Source: Comamonadaceae bacterium
Lineage (GTDB): Bacteria; Pseudomonadota; Gammaproteobacteria; Burkholderiales; Burkholderiaceae_C
Reading direction: 5' to 3'
DNA: 41,000 bases
NCBI GenBank assembly: GCA_947447405.1
Contig: CANFKQ010000002.1
Location: 1-41,000, forward strand
The position numbers were made by a program, and so were the translations under genes. This document shows positions 1-8,397 of this stretch, in pieces. The stretch's first letter is position 1. Each line of letters starts with the position of its first letter. The notes beneath the pieces were generated by a model, which had not been told where the DNA came from, did not search any database, and saw only the letters and a list, made by a program, of their open reading frames with translations.

Positions 1-1920
1 AAGCCACTGCGCATGAAAATCAGCAAGGCCAAAGAACGCGCCTTGATGAAAGAATTCGGTTTGGACGAAACCGTGCTGTCTGAAGAAGACATGCAAAAGC
101 GTCGCTCACGTCTGAAAACCCTGATCAAACTCGGCAAAACACGTGGTTACCTGACGCACGGCGAAATCTCTGACCACTTGCCCGACAAGTTGGTCGATGC
201 TGAAACCCTTGAAGTGGTCATCAGCATGTTGAACGACATGGGCGTGGCCGTTTACGAACACACACCAGACGCAGAAACCCTGCTGCTCAACAACAACACC
301 CCTACTGCGGCAACGGAAGAAGAAGCCGAAGAAGAAGCCGAAGCTGCTTTGTCTACCGTCGACAGTGAATTTGGCCGAACCACCGACCCCGTGCGTATGT
401 ACATGCGCGAAATGGGCACGGTTGAGTTGCTGACACGCGAGGGCGAAATTGAAATTGCCAAGCGCATCGAAGGCGGTTTGATGGACATGATGGCGGCGAT
501 CAGTGGTTCACCAGCCACCATTGCTGCCGTGTTGGTCATGGCTGAAGACATCCGTGAAAACAAAGTTGTCATTTCCACCATTGTTGACGGCTTCAACAAC
601 CTCAACGAAGCCGATGACTATGTGGCCGAAGAAGACTTCGACGAGTTCGACGAAGAAGACGATGACGACGGCAAAGGTGGCTCTAAGGCGCTGACCAAGA
701 AACTAGAAGAGTTGAAGAATGCCGCCCTCGAGCGCTTTGACCGCATGATTGTCTTGTTCGAAAAACTCCGAAAGACCTATGACAAAGAAGGCTACGGCAC
801 CCCTGCCTATGTGAAAGCGCAAACTGCGCTGACCACCGAGCTCATGGGCATACGCTTCACCGCCAAGACCATTGAAAAGCTCTGCGAATCTGTGCGCGGC
901 CAAGTGGACGATGTGCGTAAGAACGAGCGCGAATTGCGACGCATCATTGTTGACAAGTGCGGCATGCCTCAAGCCACCTTCATCAAAGACTTTCCACCGA
1001 ACTTGCTCAACCTCAAATGGGTCGAAAAGCAAGCCGCTGCCGGCAAGCCATGGTCTACCACCATGGGCCGCTACATCCCACCCGTCCAAGACTTACAGCA
1101 AAAGCTGATGGACCTGCAGTCCCGCGTGGTGGTGCCTTTGGAACAACTCAAAGACATCAACAAGCGCATGAATGCCGGCGAGCGCAGCTCACGCGGTGCG
1201 AAAAAAGAAATGATTGAAGCTAACTTGCGTTTGGTCATTTCGATTGCGAAGAAATACACCAACCGCGGTTTGCAGTTCCTCGATCTGATCCAAGAAGGCA
1301 ACATCGGTTTGATGAAAGCCGTGGACAAGTTTGAATACCGTCGTGGCTACAAGTTCTCAACCTATGCCACTTGGTGGATTCGTCAGGCGATCACGCGTTC
1401 CATCGCCGATCAAGCGCGCACCATCCGTATTCCTGTGCACATGATCGAGACCATCAACAAGATGAATCGCATCAGCCGACAACACTTGCAAGAGTTTGGT
1501 TTTGAGCCTGATGCCAGCGTCTTGGCCGAGAAGATGGAAATTCCAGAAGACAAGATCCGCAAGATCATGAAGATCGCCAAAGAGCCGATCTCAATGGAAA
1601 CACCCATCGGTGACGATGACGACAGCCACTTGGGCGACTTCATCGAAGATAGCGTCAACACTGCACCACTTGAGGCCGCGATGCAAGCTGGCTTGCGAGA
1701 TGTTGTGAAAGATATTTTGGATGGCCTCACACCTCGCGAAGCCAAAGTGCTGCGCATGCGCTTTGGCATTGAAATGGCCATTGACCACACCCTGGAAGAA
1801 GTGGGCAAGCAGTTTGACGTCACGCGCGAGCGTATCCGTCAAATCGAAGCCAAAGCTTTGCGTAAGTTGAAGCACCCAAGCCGCAGCGACAAACTACGCA
1901 GCTTCATCGACACGATGTAA
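1..1920 (+). CDS. rpoD: RNA polymerase primary sigma factor RpoD (sigma-70), 5' end truncated by window
   Basis: Frame is open from base 1. Contains [59 protein letters not shown] and the C-terminal [22 protein letters not shown] region 4 signature. Confidence 0.97.
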   Translation, partial: KPLRMKISKAKERALMKEFGLDETVLSEEDMQKRRSRLKTLIKLGKTRGYLTHGEISDHLPDKLVDAETLEVVISMLNDMGVAVYEHTPDAETLLLNNNTPTAATEEEAEEEAEAALSTVDSEFGRTTDPVRMYMREMGTVELLTREGEIEIAKRIEGGLMDMMAAISGSPATIAAVLVMAEDIRENKVVISTIVDGFNNLNEADDYVAEEDFDEFDEEDDDDGKGGSKALTKKLEELKNAALERFDRMIVLFEKLRKTYDKEGYGTPAYVKAQTALTTELMGIRFTAKTIEKLCESVRGQVDDVRKNERELRRIIVDKCGMPQATFIKDFPPNLLNLKWVEKQAAAGKPWSTTMGRYIPPVQDLQQKLMDLQSRVVVPLEQLKDINKRMNAGERSSRGAKKEMIEANLRLVISIAKKYTNRGLQFLDLIQEGNIGLMKAVDKFEYRRGYKFSTYATWWIRQAITRSIADQARTIRIPVHMIETINKMNRISRQHLQEFGFEPDASVLAEKMEIPEDKIRKIMKIAKEPISMETPIGDDDDSHLGDFIEDSVNTAPLEAAMQAGLRDVVKDILDGLTPREAKVLRMRFGIEMAIDHTLEEVGKQFDVTRERIRQIEAKALRKLKHPSRSDKLRSFIDTM

Positions 1921-1951
1921 CCGCCTCCCTGCCCTGCTTGCGCAGGGCAAC

Positions 1952-1990
1952 AAAAACCCCCGTCAGTTTGCACTGACGGGGGTTTTCTTT
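1952..1990. terminator. Rho-independent terminator, probably bidirectional (rpoD and convergent ligB-like gene)
   Basis: Perfect stem CCCCCGTCAGT-TTGC-ACTGACGGGGG with A tract on one side and T tract on the other. Confidence 0.9.
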
Positions 1991-2003
1991 TGGCGCTCTG
2001 TTG

Positions 2004-2840
2004 TTATTCAGTGGCCAAGGCCATCACGCCAGTGGCCGTGTTGGAAATTGGAATATGGTAATTTTGATGCACAGGCTTCACGTGGTCACCCAATGCACCG
2101 CGCATAGCCAGCCACATCACCAACTCCACGCCCTGTGTGCCGGTCTTTTCGACCAACTCGTGGATGCTGAACTGCGTGGCCCACTCGGGGTTCTTGTGCA
2201 GGCTGTCCATGAACTCCAAATCAAACGCTTTGTTGATGTGGCCCGCACGTTCGCCGTCAAGTTGGTGGCTCAAACCACCCGTACCCAAAATAGCCACGTT
2301 CAAATCGCTGTCCCAGCTGCGAATGGCATCACCCACTGCTTTGCCTAAGTTGTAGCAACGCTTGGCCGAAGGCAATGGAAACTGCACGGTGTTGATGCAA
2401 ATTGGTACGGTCAACACAGGGCATGTGTCGCCTGGCCAGAAAAGTTTGAGCGGCAAGGTGAACGCATGGTCAACCAACATTTCTTGGCAAGTCACCACAT
2501 CAAATTCTTTTTCCACCAACTCGTTGATGATGTGCCATGACAAATCAGGTGCACCTTTGAACGGTGGCAAGGTGGGAATGCCCCAACCCTCGTCCGCGTT
2601 GTTGTACTGCGCCGCAGCACCCACAGCGAAGGTCGGCATTTTGTCGAGGAAAAAGTTCAAACCATGGTCGTTATAAAACACCACGGCAACATCAGGCTTG
2701 ACCTTAGCTAACCAGTCGTGAATGGGTGGAAAGCCATCAAAGAACGGCTTCCAATACGGATCTTGTTGAATGCCTTTGGCAATCGCGCTGCCAATGGATG
2801 GGATGTGTGATGAAGCGAGGCCGCCAACGATATGTGCCAT
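2004..2840 (-). CDS. Class III extradiol dioxygenase, LigB-type catalytic subunit (copy 1)
   Basis: MAHIVGGLASSHIPSIG, YNDHGLNFF, GTGGLSHQLDG and GTQGVELVMW motifs of the LigB family; the adjacent gene is LigA-like. Confidence 0.9.
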   Translation of the reverse strand: MAHIVGGLASSHIPSIGSAIAKGIQQDPYWKPFFDGFPPIHDWLAKVKPDVAVVFYNDHGLNFFLDKMPTFAVGAAAQYNNADEGWGIPTLPPFKGAPDLSWHIINELVEKEFDVVTCQEMLVDHAFTLPLKLFWPGDTCPVLTVPICINTVQFPLPSAKRCYNLGKAVGDAIRSWDSDLNVAILGTGGLSHQLDGERAGHINKAFDLEFMDSLHKNPEWATQFSIHELVEKTGTQGVELVMWLAMRGALGDHVKPVHQNYHIPISNTATGVMALATE

Positions 2841-2858
2841 GGTGTGTCTCCTGGATAT

Positions 2859-3209
2859 TTATTGGTGAGCTGCAGCGCGCAGCTTTGCTTTGAATTCTTC
2901 TTTGGTCATGCCAGTTTGGGCGGCTCCAAGGTCTTGCACGTCCAAACCCAAAATACCTGCGAACTTGGCGAGGTAGTACACATTGCCACCGGCTGCAAGT
3001 AGGCCAAGTACGTTGCGTGTGCGAATGGCCTCGGCTTGCTTAGCATTCAAACCATATTGCTTCATATACGCCTCTTCATCAGCTTTGAAGGTGTTGCGGT
3101 GGTCAGCGCTGTTGAAGGAGTAGCACATCTTGTTGAGTGCATAGCCTTTTTGGGCTTGGTCACCGTCAAACAATGTGGTTCCAAAAATCGGTTTAGGTTT
3201 ATGGCTCAT
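2859..3209 (-). CDS. Protocatechuate 4,5-dioxygenase alpha subunit-like (LigA, copy 1)
   Basis: KGYALNKMCYSFNSADHRNTFKADEEAYMKQYGL and GGNVYYLAKFAGI resemble LigA; immediately upstream of the LigB-like gene. Confidence 0.88.
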   Translation of the reverse strand: MSHKPKPIFGTTLFDGDQAQKGYALNKMCYSFNSADHRNTFKADEEAYMKQYGLNAKQAEAIRTRNVLGLLAAGGNVYYLAKFAGILGLDVQDLGAAQTGMTKEEFKAKLRAAAHQ

Positions 3210-3296
3210 GGTTGCCTCCGTGATTGAGTTTGTTCAATGAAACGGAGTGTGGTCGCTTCAACTCATAAAATAAACCAGGCAATACTCATTTATTCC

Positions 3297-4181
3297 ATGA
3301 AAAAGTTTAATCATTTAGATTTGGATGGTCACTTACTACATTTGCTCAGCACAGTCATTGAGCAAGGCTCGGTCACGGCTGCAGCCAATGCGTTGGGTGT
3401 GACGCAATCAGCCGTGAGCCACCAATTGGACCGGTTGCGCGCCATCGTGGGTGATGCCTTGTTCGTGAAGTCAGGGCGCGGCATTGTGCCCACAGCCCGG
3501 GCCGAAGCCTTGGCCGTACAAGCGCAAGGGCTGTTGACCGATCTGCAAGGGTTTGTGCACAGCGGTGCATTTGAGCCTGCACGTTTGAGCCAGTGCTTCA
3601 CCATCGCCGCGAATGACTTGCAGCGTGATTTGTTGCTGCCGGGATTACTTAACCGCTTGCAGGCCCAAGCGCCGGGCGTCACGTTGCGTGTGGTGCCTTC
3701 TGACGTTCCAAGTGCAGACATGCTGCGAGCGCAAGACTGCCAACTGGTCATCAGTCCGCGCCCGCCGGACGCCACCGACATCAAACACAAGCGTTTGTTT
3801 ACAGACAGCTACCGCGTGTTCTACGACCCCCAGGTACGTAAAGCACCACGCTCGCTCAAGGCCTACGAAATAGCAGAACACATCACGGTGGTCCACCAAC
3901 CGCGTCGAAGCTTGGACATTGACGAGCTATTGCTTAAAAAAGGCGTGCAACGCCGTTTTGCAGCCACCTTGAGTAGCTTTGCAGGTGTTGCCGCTTTCAT
4001 GACCGGCACCGAACGCTTAGCGACCCTGCCCGGCTTATTACGCCAAGGTTTGCTGCGCGGCTTGGCCGATGCGCCCGTGCCATTTGACACACCCGACATG
4101 CCCATGTACGCCATCTGGCATGTCCGACACCAACAAGATCCCGTGCACGCTTGGTTGCGGGAGTTGTTGTTTGTCGGTTGA
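3297..4181 (+). CDS. LysR-family transcriptional regulator
   Basis: N-terminal HTH LLHLLSTVIEQGSVTAAANALGVTQSAVSHQLDRLRAIVGDALFVKSGRG. Start chosen at the second Met (3297), since the ORF-track start at 3237 adds a non-conserved leader. Divergent from the ligAB-like genes. Confidence 0.9.
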   Translation: MKKFNHLDLDGHLLHLLSTVIEQGSVTAAANALGVTQSAVSHQLDRLRAIVGDALFVKSGRGIVPTARAEALAVQAQGLLTDLQGFVHSGAFEPARLSQCFTIAANDLQRDLLLPGLLNRLQAQAPGVTLRVVPSDVPSADMLRAQDCQLVISPRPPDATDIKHKRLFTDSYRVFYDPQVRKAPRSLKAYEIAEHITVVHQPRRSLDIDELLLKKGVQRRFAATLSSFAGVAAFMTGTERLATLPGLLRQGLLRGLADAPVPFDTPDMPMYAIWHVRHQQDPVHAWLRELLFVG

Positions 4182-4192
4182 TGTACAGCCGC

Positions 4193-5197
4193 TTATGAAG
4201 CGAACTCTTCGGTATCCACTTCCGATGCATTAAGAGGGTTGTAACGCGCCCCCTTCACTGTTTGTTGGTTGATGAGAGCGTCTAAGCGCTGCATCAGCTC
4301 AGCTGACAACACCACATCGGCGGCGGCAATGTTGTCTTCAAGGTGGTGAATGTTTTGTGTGCCGGGAATCGGAATGAGCTTGCTATCTTTGTGCAGCAGC
4401 CATGCCAAAGCAAGTTGAGCAGCAGTGCAACCTACTTCGCGAGCGATGGTTTGGTAAGCATCGAGCAAAGGTAAATTCGAGGCATACAGGTCTGCGCCAA
4501 AGCGCGGCATGGCACGGCGAATGTCGTTGGCAGCCAAAGTACCTACATCGCGCAAATCGCCACACAAGAAACCTCGGGCCACAGGGCTGAAGGCCACAAA
4601 CGTAGCACCCAATTCTTCGCAGGCTTTCAGCACAGCAATTTCAGGGTTGCGTGTCCACAGCGAGTATTCGGTTTGCACGGCTGCAATGGGGTGTACCGCA
4701 TGCGCTTTGCGCAGCGTGGTGGCAGAGACCTCGCTCAGACCAATCTCACGAATCTTGCCAGCGCGCACGAGATCGCTCAAGGCGCCTACGCTGTCTTCGA
4801 TGGGGACTTGTTTGTCCCAGCGGTGCAGGTAGTACAGGTCAATCACATCGGTTCTCAAACGCGACAAACTGTCTTCGCAATTTTTGCGCAACGTTTCGGG
4901 TCGCCCATCAATCACGCGCTTCACACCATCGGGGAAAGTCACCCCCGCCATGCCGCCTTTGCTGCACAAGGTGATTTCGCTGCGGTGCGCTTTGAGGGCA
5001 CGCCCCACCAACAACTCATTGGTGCCAAAGCCATACAAAGCTGCCGTATCAAACATCGTCACGCCGAGATCTAAGGCGCGGTGAATGAGTGCCTCGCCCA
5101 CTTCAGACGCGGGTGGTGCGCCATAGGCATGGCTGAGATTCATGCAGCCTAGGCCAATGGCTGAAACTGTGTAGGGGCCGAGTTGACGTTGTTTCAT
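4193..5197 (-). CDS. Aldo/keto reductase
   Basis: MKQRQLGPYTVSAIGLGCMNLSHAYG, MFDTAALYGFGTNELLVGRAL, IDLYYLHRWD and IPIPGTQNIHHLEDN are AKR signatures. 4-bp ATGA overlap with the upstream gene. Confidence 0.92.
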   Translation of the reverse strand: MKQRQLGPYTVSAIGLGCMNLSHAYGAPPASEVGEALIHRALDLGVTMFDTAALYGFGTNELLVGRALKAHRSEITLCSKGGMAGVTFPDGVKRVIDGRPETLRKNCEDSLSRLRTDVIDLYYLHRWDKQVPIEDSVGALSDLVRAGKIREIGLSEVSATTLRKAHAVHPIAAVQTEYSLWTRNPEIAVLKACEELGATFVAFSPVARGFLCGDLRDVGTLAANDIRRAMPRFGADLYASNLPLLDAYQTIAREVGCTAAQLALAWLLHKDSKLIPIPGTQNIHHLEDNIAAADVVLSAELMQRLDALINQQTVKGARYNPLNASEVDTEEFAS

Positions 5198-6087
5198 GCG
5201 GGTGTGTTGTTAGGTGTACGAGTCCAAGCAGGCAATGGCGCTGAGCGGTGCAGCACGTTGTCGTGCAGCCATGTGGCGCTTTTGCGCGCGCGCTCGGCCA
5301 CAGTGGCCAAGGGTAATTGTTGGTAATCGTCGTTGAAAACTTCAAAGCTGTAGTCGCCACGATAGCCAATGCGGTCAAGGCGCAGCACCAAGTCGGCCAA
5401 GGCTTCGCTGTGCACACCCTCACCTGGGAATACTCTGAAAGTGCGTGCGGTGGTCATGCGGTCTTCAAACGTGGGGGTTTCATGCCACATGAAGTCGGAC
5501 AGCTGCACCAAGAAAATTTTCTCTGGGTCAAGGTCCTCAATCGCGTCCAGCGGCGTGTTAGCTGCAAAGATGTGGAAGGAATCGATGCCAATACCAAGGT
5601 TGGGGCAATCGGCGCGGCACACCACATCCCAAGACGTGGTGAACTCATTGACGGTTCGGCCCCATGACAAACCTTCGTACGCCACTTTGATGCCTAAGGG
5701 CAAGGCCATCATGGCAAGCTTCTTCAAGTCGCGCGCAATGTGGTCTAGGTCATCCGTTGCATGCCGAGAGGTGGACGAGCAGGCCAACAACACTTTGCTG
5801 CCTGTGGCGGCACACATCTCGAGCATCGACTTGGCAATGTCAACTTTGTAGCCATGCAAGTGACCAGACAAACCTTCAAAATCGCGCAGCACCTGAAACC
5901 CCGTTGGGCGCAAGCCACTGGCCTGAACAGCGGCCACCGCAGCAGGCACGCCGCCAGGGTGTGTGACCAAGTCACGCGCCATGAGCATGACTTGCGAGAA
6001 GCCTGCATCCTTCATCGCCGACAGCTTGGCTTCTAAAGAGCCCGCCATCGTGATGGTGTCCATACCAAAACCATCGAGCAAGTTCAT
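5194..6087 (-). CDS. Sugar phosphate isomerase/epimerase-fold TIM-barrel protein, likely 3-dehydroshikimate dehydratase (QuiC N-domain-like)
   Basis: AP_endonuc_2-like TIM-barrel features (GIGIDSFHIFA, DPEKIFLVQLSDFMW, GYRGDYSFEVFNDDY). An AAGGAG site precedes the Met at 6087. Sits next to an HPPD-like gene and aroE/aroQ-like genes. Confidence 0.8.
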   Translation of the reverse strand: MNLLDGFGMDTITMAGSLEAKLSAMKDAGFSQVMLMARDLVTHPGGVPAAVAAVQASGLRPTGFQVLRDFEGLSGHLHGYKVDIAKSMLEMCAATGSKVLLACSSTSRHATDDLDHIARDLKKLAMMALPLGIKVAYEGLSWGRTVNEFTTSWDVVCRADCPNLGIGIDSFHIFAANTPLDAIEDLDPEKIFLVQLSDFMWHETPTFEDRMTTARTFRVFPGEGVHSEALADLVLRLDRIGYRGDYSFEVFNDDYQQLPLATVAERARKSATWLHDNVLHRSAPLPAWTRTPNNTPA

Positions 6088-6098
6088 GGCATGCTCCT

Positions 6099-6992
6099 TC
6101 ATTGGTCTTTGTGAACCAGCTCAAACGACACCGAGCCCAAGGCACTGCGTGTGAGCGCACCACGGTCTTCTGGGTGCAACTGGGTGGACTCGACAAACTC
6201 AACGCCACGTGCTTTGAGTGCCGTCACCGCAGCGCCCACATCGACCGCACCCAAACCAATGCGTTGCAAGCACTCGGGCGATTCGTCGGTGTCCATCCAT
6301 GGATCGGGTTCGATGAGTTGCCACAAGAAGTGGCCACACGGGCTCTTCATCAATTTGCCTTTGGGCAAGATGCCAAAGCGTTGCTCGTCGGGCACAAAGC
6401 TGAAATCAAACATGTGTTCAAAGTACGCCAACCAGTCCGCACTGCGGCCTGCACTGATGTACTGCACCACGCCAAAGTAGCTCATACCCGCAGTAGCTTC
6501 CGGGTGCTGGTCAACCGTAGGTATAGGTTTGAAGTCGATGTCGTAAATCGAGAACTCTTGCCAACGGTCTACAAAGTAAAAACGGCTGCCACCTGGACCA
6601 TGAATAGCGGGAATGTGCAGCTCCATTGCTTGCGCTTGGCTGGTTACGTTCCATGCGCCCAGCTCCATGCAGCGGGTGTGCGCTTGCAATGCATCGCGCA
6701 CCCGGAAGGCCACGGCTGAAATAACGGGTTGGCCATCGGTCGTGGCGCTCACACGAGCGTCATCTGGACTGGCATTGACGATCAAGTTCATACCGCCTTG
6801 GCGGTACAAGGTGACTTCACGAGAGCGGTGACGTGCCACAGGGCGAAAGCCCATGTTCTCTAGCACTTGACCCAGCGCTTGTGGCCGGCTGGTGGCGTAT
6901 TCAATGAACTCAATGCCGTCCAGACCCAAACGGTTGGGCATGTCAGGCACGGACTCGCGGTGTTGAGATTGCAAGGTCATCGGATACTCCAA
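6099..6992 (-). CDS. HPPD-like VOC-fold protein (QuiC C-domain-like; metal ligands apparently degenerate)
   Basis: LGLDGIEFIEYATSRPQALGQVLENMGFRPVARHRSREVTLYRQGG and ADWLAYFEHMFDFSFVPDEQRFGILPKGKLMKSP resemble 4-hydroxyphenylpyruvate dioxygenase halves. Confidence 0.8.
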   Translation of the reverse strand: MEYPMTLQSQHRESVPDMPNRLGLDGIEFIEYATSRPQALGQVLENMGFRPVARHRSREVTLYRQGGMNLIVNASPDDARVSATTDGQPVISAVAFRVRDALQAHTRCMELGAWNVTSQAQAMELHIPAIHGPGGSRFYFVDRWQEFSIYDIDFKPIPTVDQHPEATAGMSYFGVVQYISAGRSADWLAYFEHMFDFSFVPDEQRFGILPKGKLMKSPCGHFLWQLIEPDPWMDTDESPECLQRIGLGAVDVGAAVTALKARGVEFVESTQLHPEDRGALTRSALGSVSFELVHKDQ

Positions 6993-7014
6993 GAAAAAAT
7001 TAGTAGCTCAGAAC

Positions 7015-7866
7015 TCAATAGCTCAACTGCGCCACATCGCGCAGCACGTCGGCCGTGGTAGTGGGCAAGCCGAAGTATTCCAAGTAGGCAGGGATTTGTT
7101 CAAACAGCATGTCTGAGCCCACCTGCACGCGGCAACCGCGGTTTTTGGCGGCTTGCAAGAAGGCGGTCATTTCGGTTTTCATCACCACCTCGCCCACAAA
7201 GGCGTCAGGCGAAATGCGCGACACGTCCATCGGTAAAGCATCACCATCGTTCATGCCCATAGGTGTGGCGTTGACCACCAAGTCGTGATCAGCAGGGTCG
7301 TTCGAGCCTGTACGCACATCAATTTGCGGGTAGTTTTGTTTCAAGCGTTGGCCCAAGGCTTCGGCGGATGCGGTGTTGACATCAAACAAGCTGATGGCCG
7401 CAATGCCTGCACCGGCGAGTGACGCCGCAATGGCACAACCCACACCACCCGAGCCGACCACCAACACGCGCTTGCCAGCCAAGTCAAAGCCCTTGCGTTG
7501 CACGCCGCGCACAAAGCCAGCGCCATCAAACATGTCGCCGACCAGACGGCCATCGGCGAGCTTCTTGACCGCATTACAAGCACCGGCCACACGCACGGTG
7601 GCGGTCACTTCGTCGAGCAAGCCCACGGTCACCACCTTGTGAGGCATGGTGATGAGCGCGCCGCAAATGTTGGTGAGGCTGAACACCGACTTCAAGAAGT
7701 CCGGATAGTCTGGTGTCTGGCAGCCCATGGGTACCACCACCGCATTGATGCCCGAACTTGCGAAGTACGGGTTGTAAATCATGGGGGACTTGAAAGAGTG
7801 CGTCGGATAACCGATGTGGGCAATCAACTGCGTGTTGCCATTGATAGAGATGCCGTGCTTGCTCAT
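7015..7866 (-). CDS. Shikimate/quinate dehydrogenase family protein (AroE/YdiB-like, copy 1)
   Basis: GYPTHSFKSPMIYNPYF, ITMPHK, GDMFDGAGFVRGV, VVGSGGVGCAIAASLAGAG and NATPMGMNDGD motifs. Confidence 0.9.
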   Translation of the reverse strand: MSKHGISINGNTQLIAHIGYPTHSFKSPMIYNPYFASSGINAVVVPMGCQTPDYPDFLKSVFSLTNICGALITMPHKVVTVGLLDEVTATVRVAGACNAVKKLADGRLVGDMFDGAGFVRGVQRKGFDLAGKRVLVVGSGGVGCAIAASLAGAGIAAISLFDVNTASAEALGQRLKQNYPQIDVRTGSNDPADHDLVVNATPMGMNDGDALPMDVSRISPDAFVGEVVMKTEMTAFLQAAKNRGCRVQVGSDMLFEQIPAYLEYFGLPTTTADVLRDVAQLSY

Positions 7867-7872
7867 GATGTT

Positions 7873-8322
7873 TTATTTAGAAGATTGGACAGCAGACACC
7901 GCTGCACGCAAAGCCAACTCGTAGCTGTCGGCGCCAAAGCCGCAAATTTGGCCTTTCACAATTTCAGCGAACACTGATGTGTGACGGAATTCTTCACGGG
8001 CATGGATGTTGGACATGTGCAACTCCACCACGGGGCAAGTCAACACAGCCAAGGCATCGCGAATGGCGTAGCTGTAATGGGTCCAGGCGCCGGCATTGAT
8101 GAGCACGGCGTCGACGTTGTCAAAGTAGCCTTGATGAATGCGCTCGCACATGTCGCCTTCGTGGTTGGTCTGATAGCACTCAACTTCAGCGTCCAACTCT
8201 TTGCCCAGCTTAGTCAAATTGGCATTGATCTCATCAAGAGTGATGGTGCCGTATTGCTTAGGGTCGCGTTTGCCAAACATGTTGTGGTTCACGCCGTGGA
8301 GCATCAAGACTTTCATATGCAA
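7873..8322 (-). CDS. aroQ: Type II 3-dehydroquinate dehydratase
   Basis: GKRDPKQYG, INAGAWTHYSYAIRDAL and VVELHMSNIHAREEFRHTSVFAEIVKGQICGFGADSY motifs. Confidence 0.93.
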   Translation of the reverse strand: MHMKVLMLHGVNHNMFGKRDPKQYGTITLDEINANLTKLGKELDAEVECYQTNHEGDMCERIHQGYFDNVDAVLINAGAWTHYSYAIRDALAVLTCPVVELHMSNIHAREEFRHTSVFAEIVKGQICGFGADSYELALRAAVSAVQSSK

Positions 8323-8351
8323 CTTCCCTTAAGAGTTTTTATATTTTTCAA

Positions 8352-8384
8352 CAAAAAAGCTTCGCCGCATCCAAGCGGCGAAGC
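8352..8384 (-). terminator. Rho-independent terminator between dctP-like gene and aroQ
   Basis: Minus-strand CTTCGCCGC-TTGGAT-GCGGCGAAG followed by CTTTTTTG. Confidence 0.85.
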
Positions 8385-8397
8385 GTTACAAAGCCAA

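Noticed and set aside
1931-1948. Small hairpin GCCCTG-CTTGCG-CAGGGC just after rpoD
   Set aside because: Lacks a T tract and precedes a much stronger terminator; no independent role supported.
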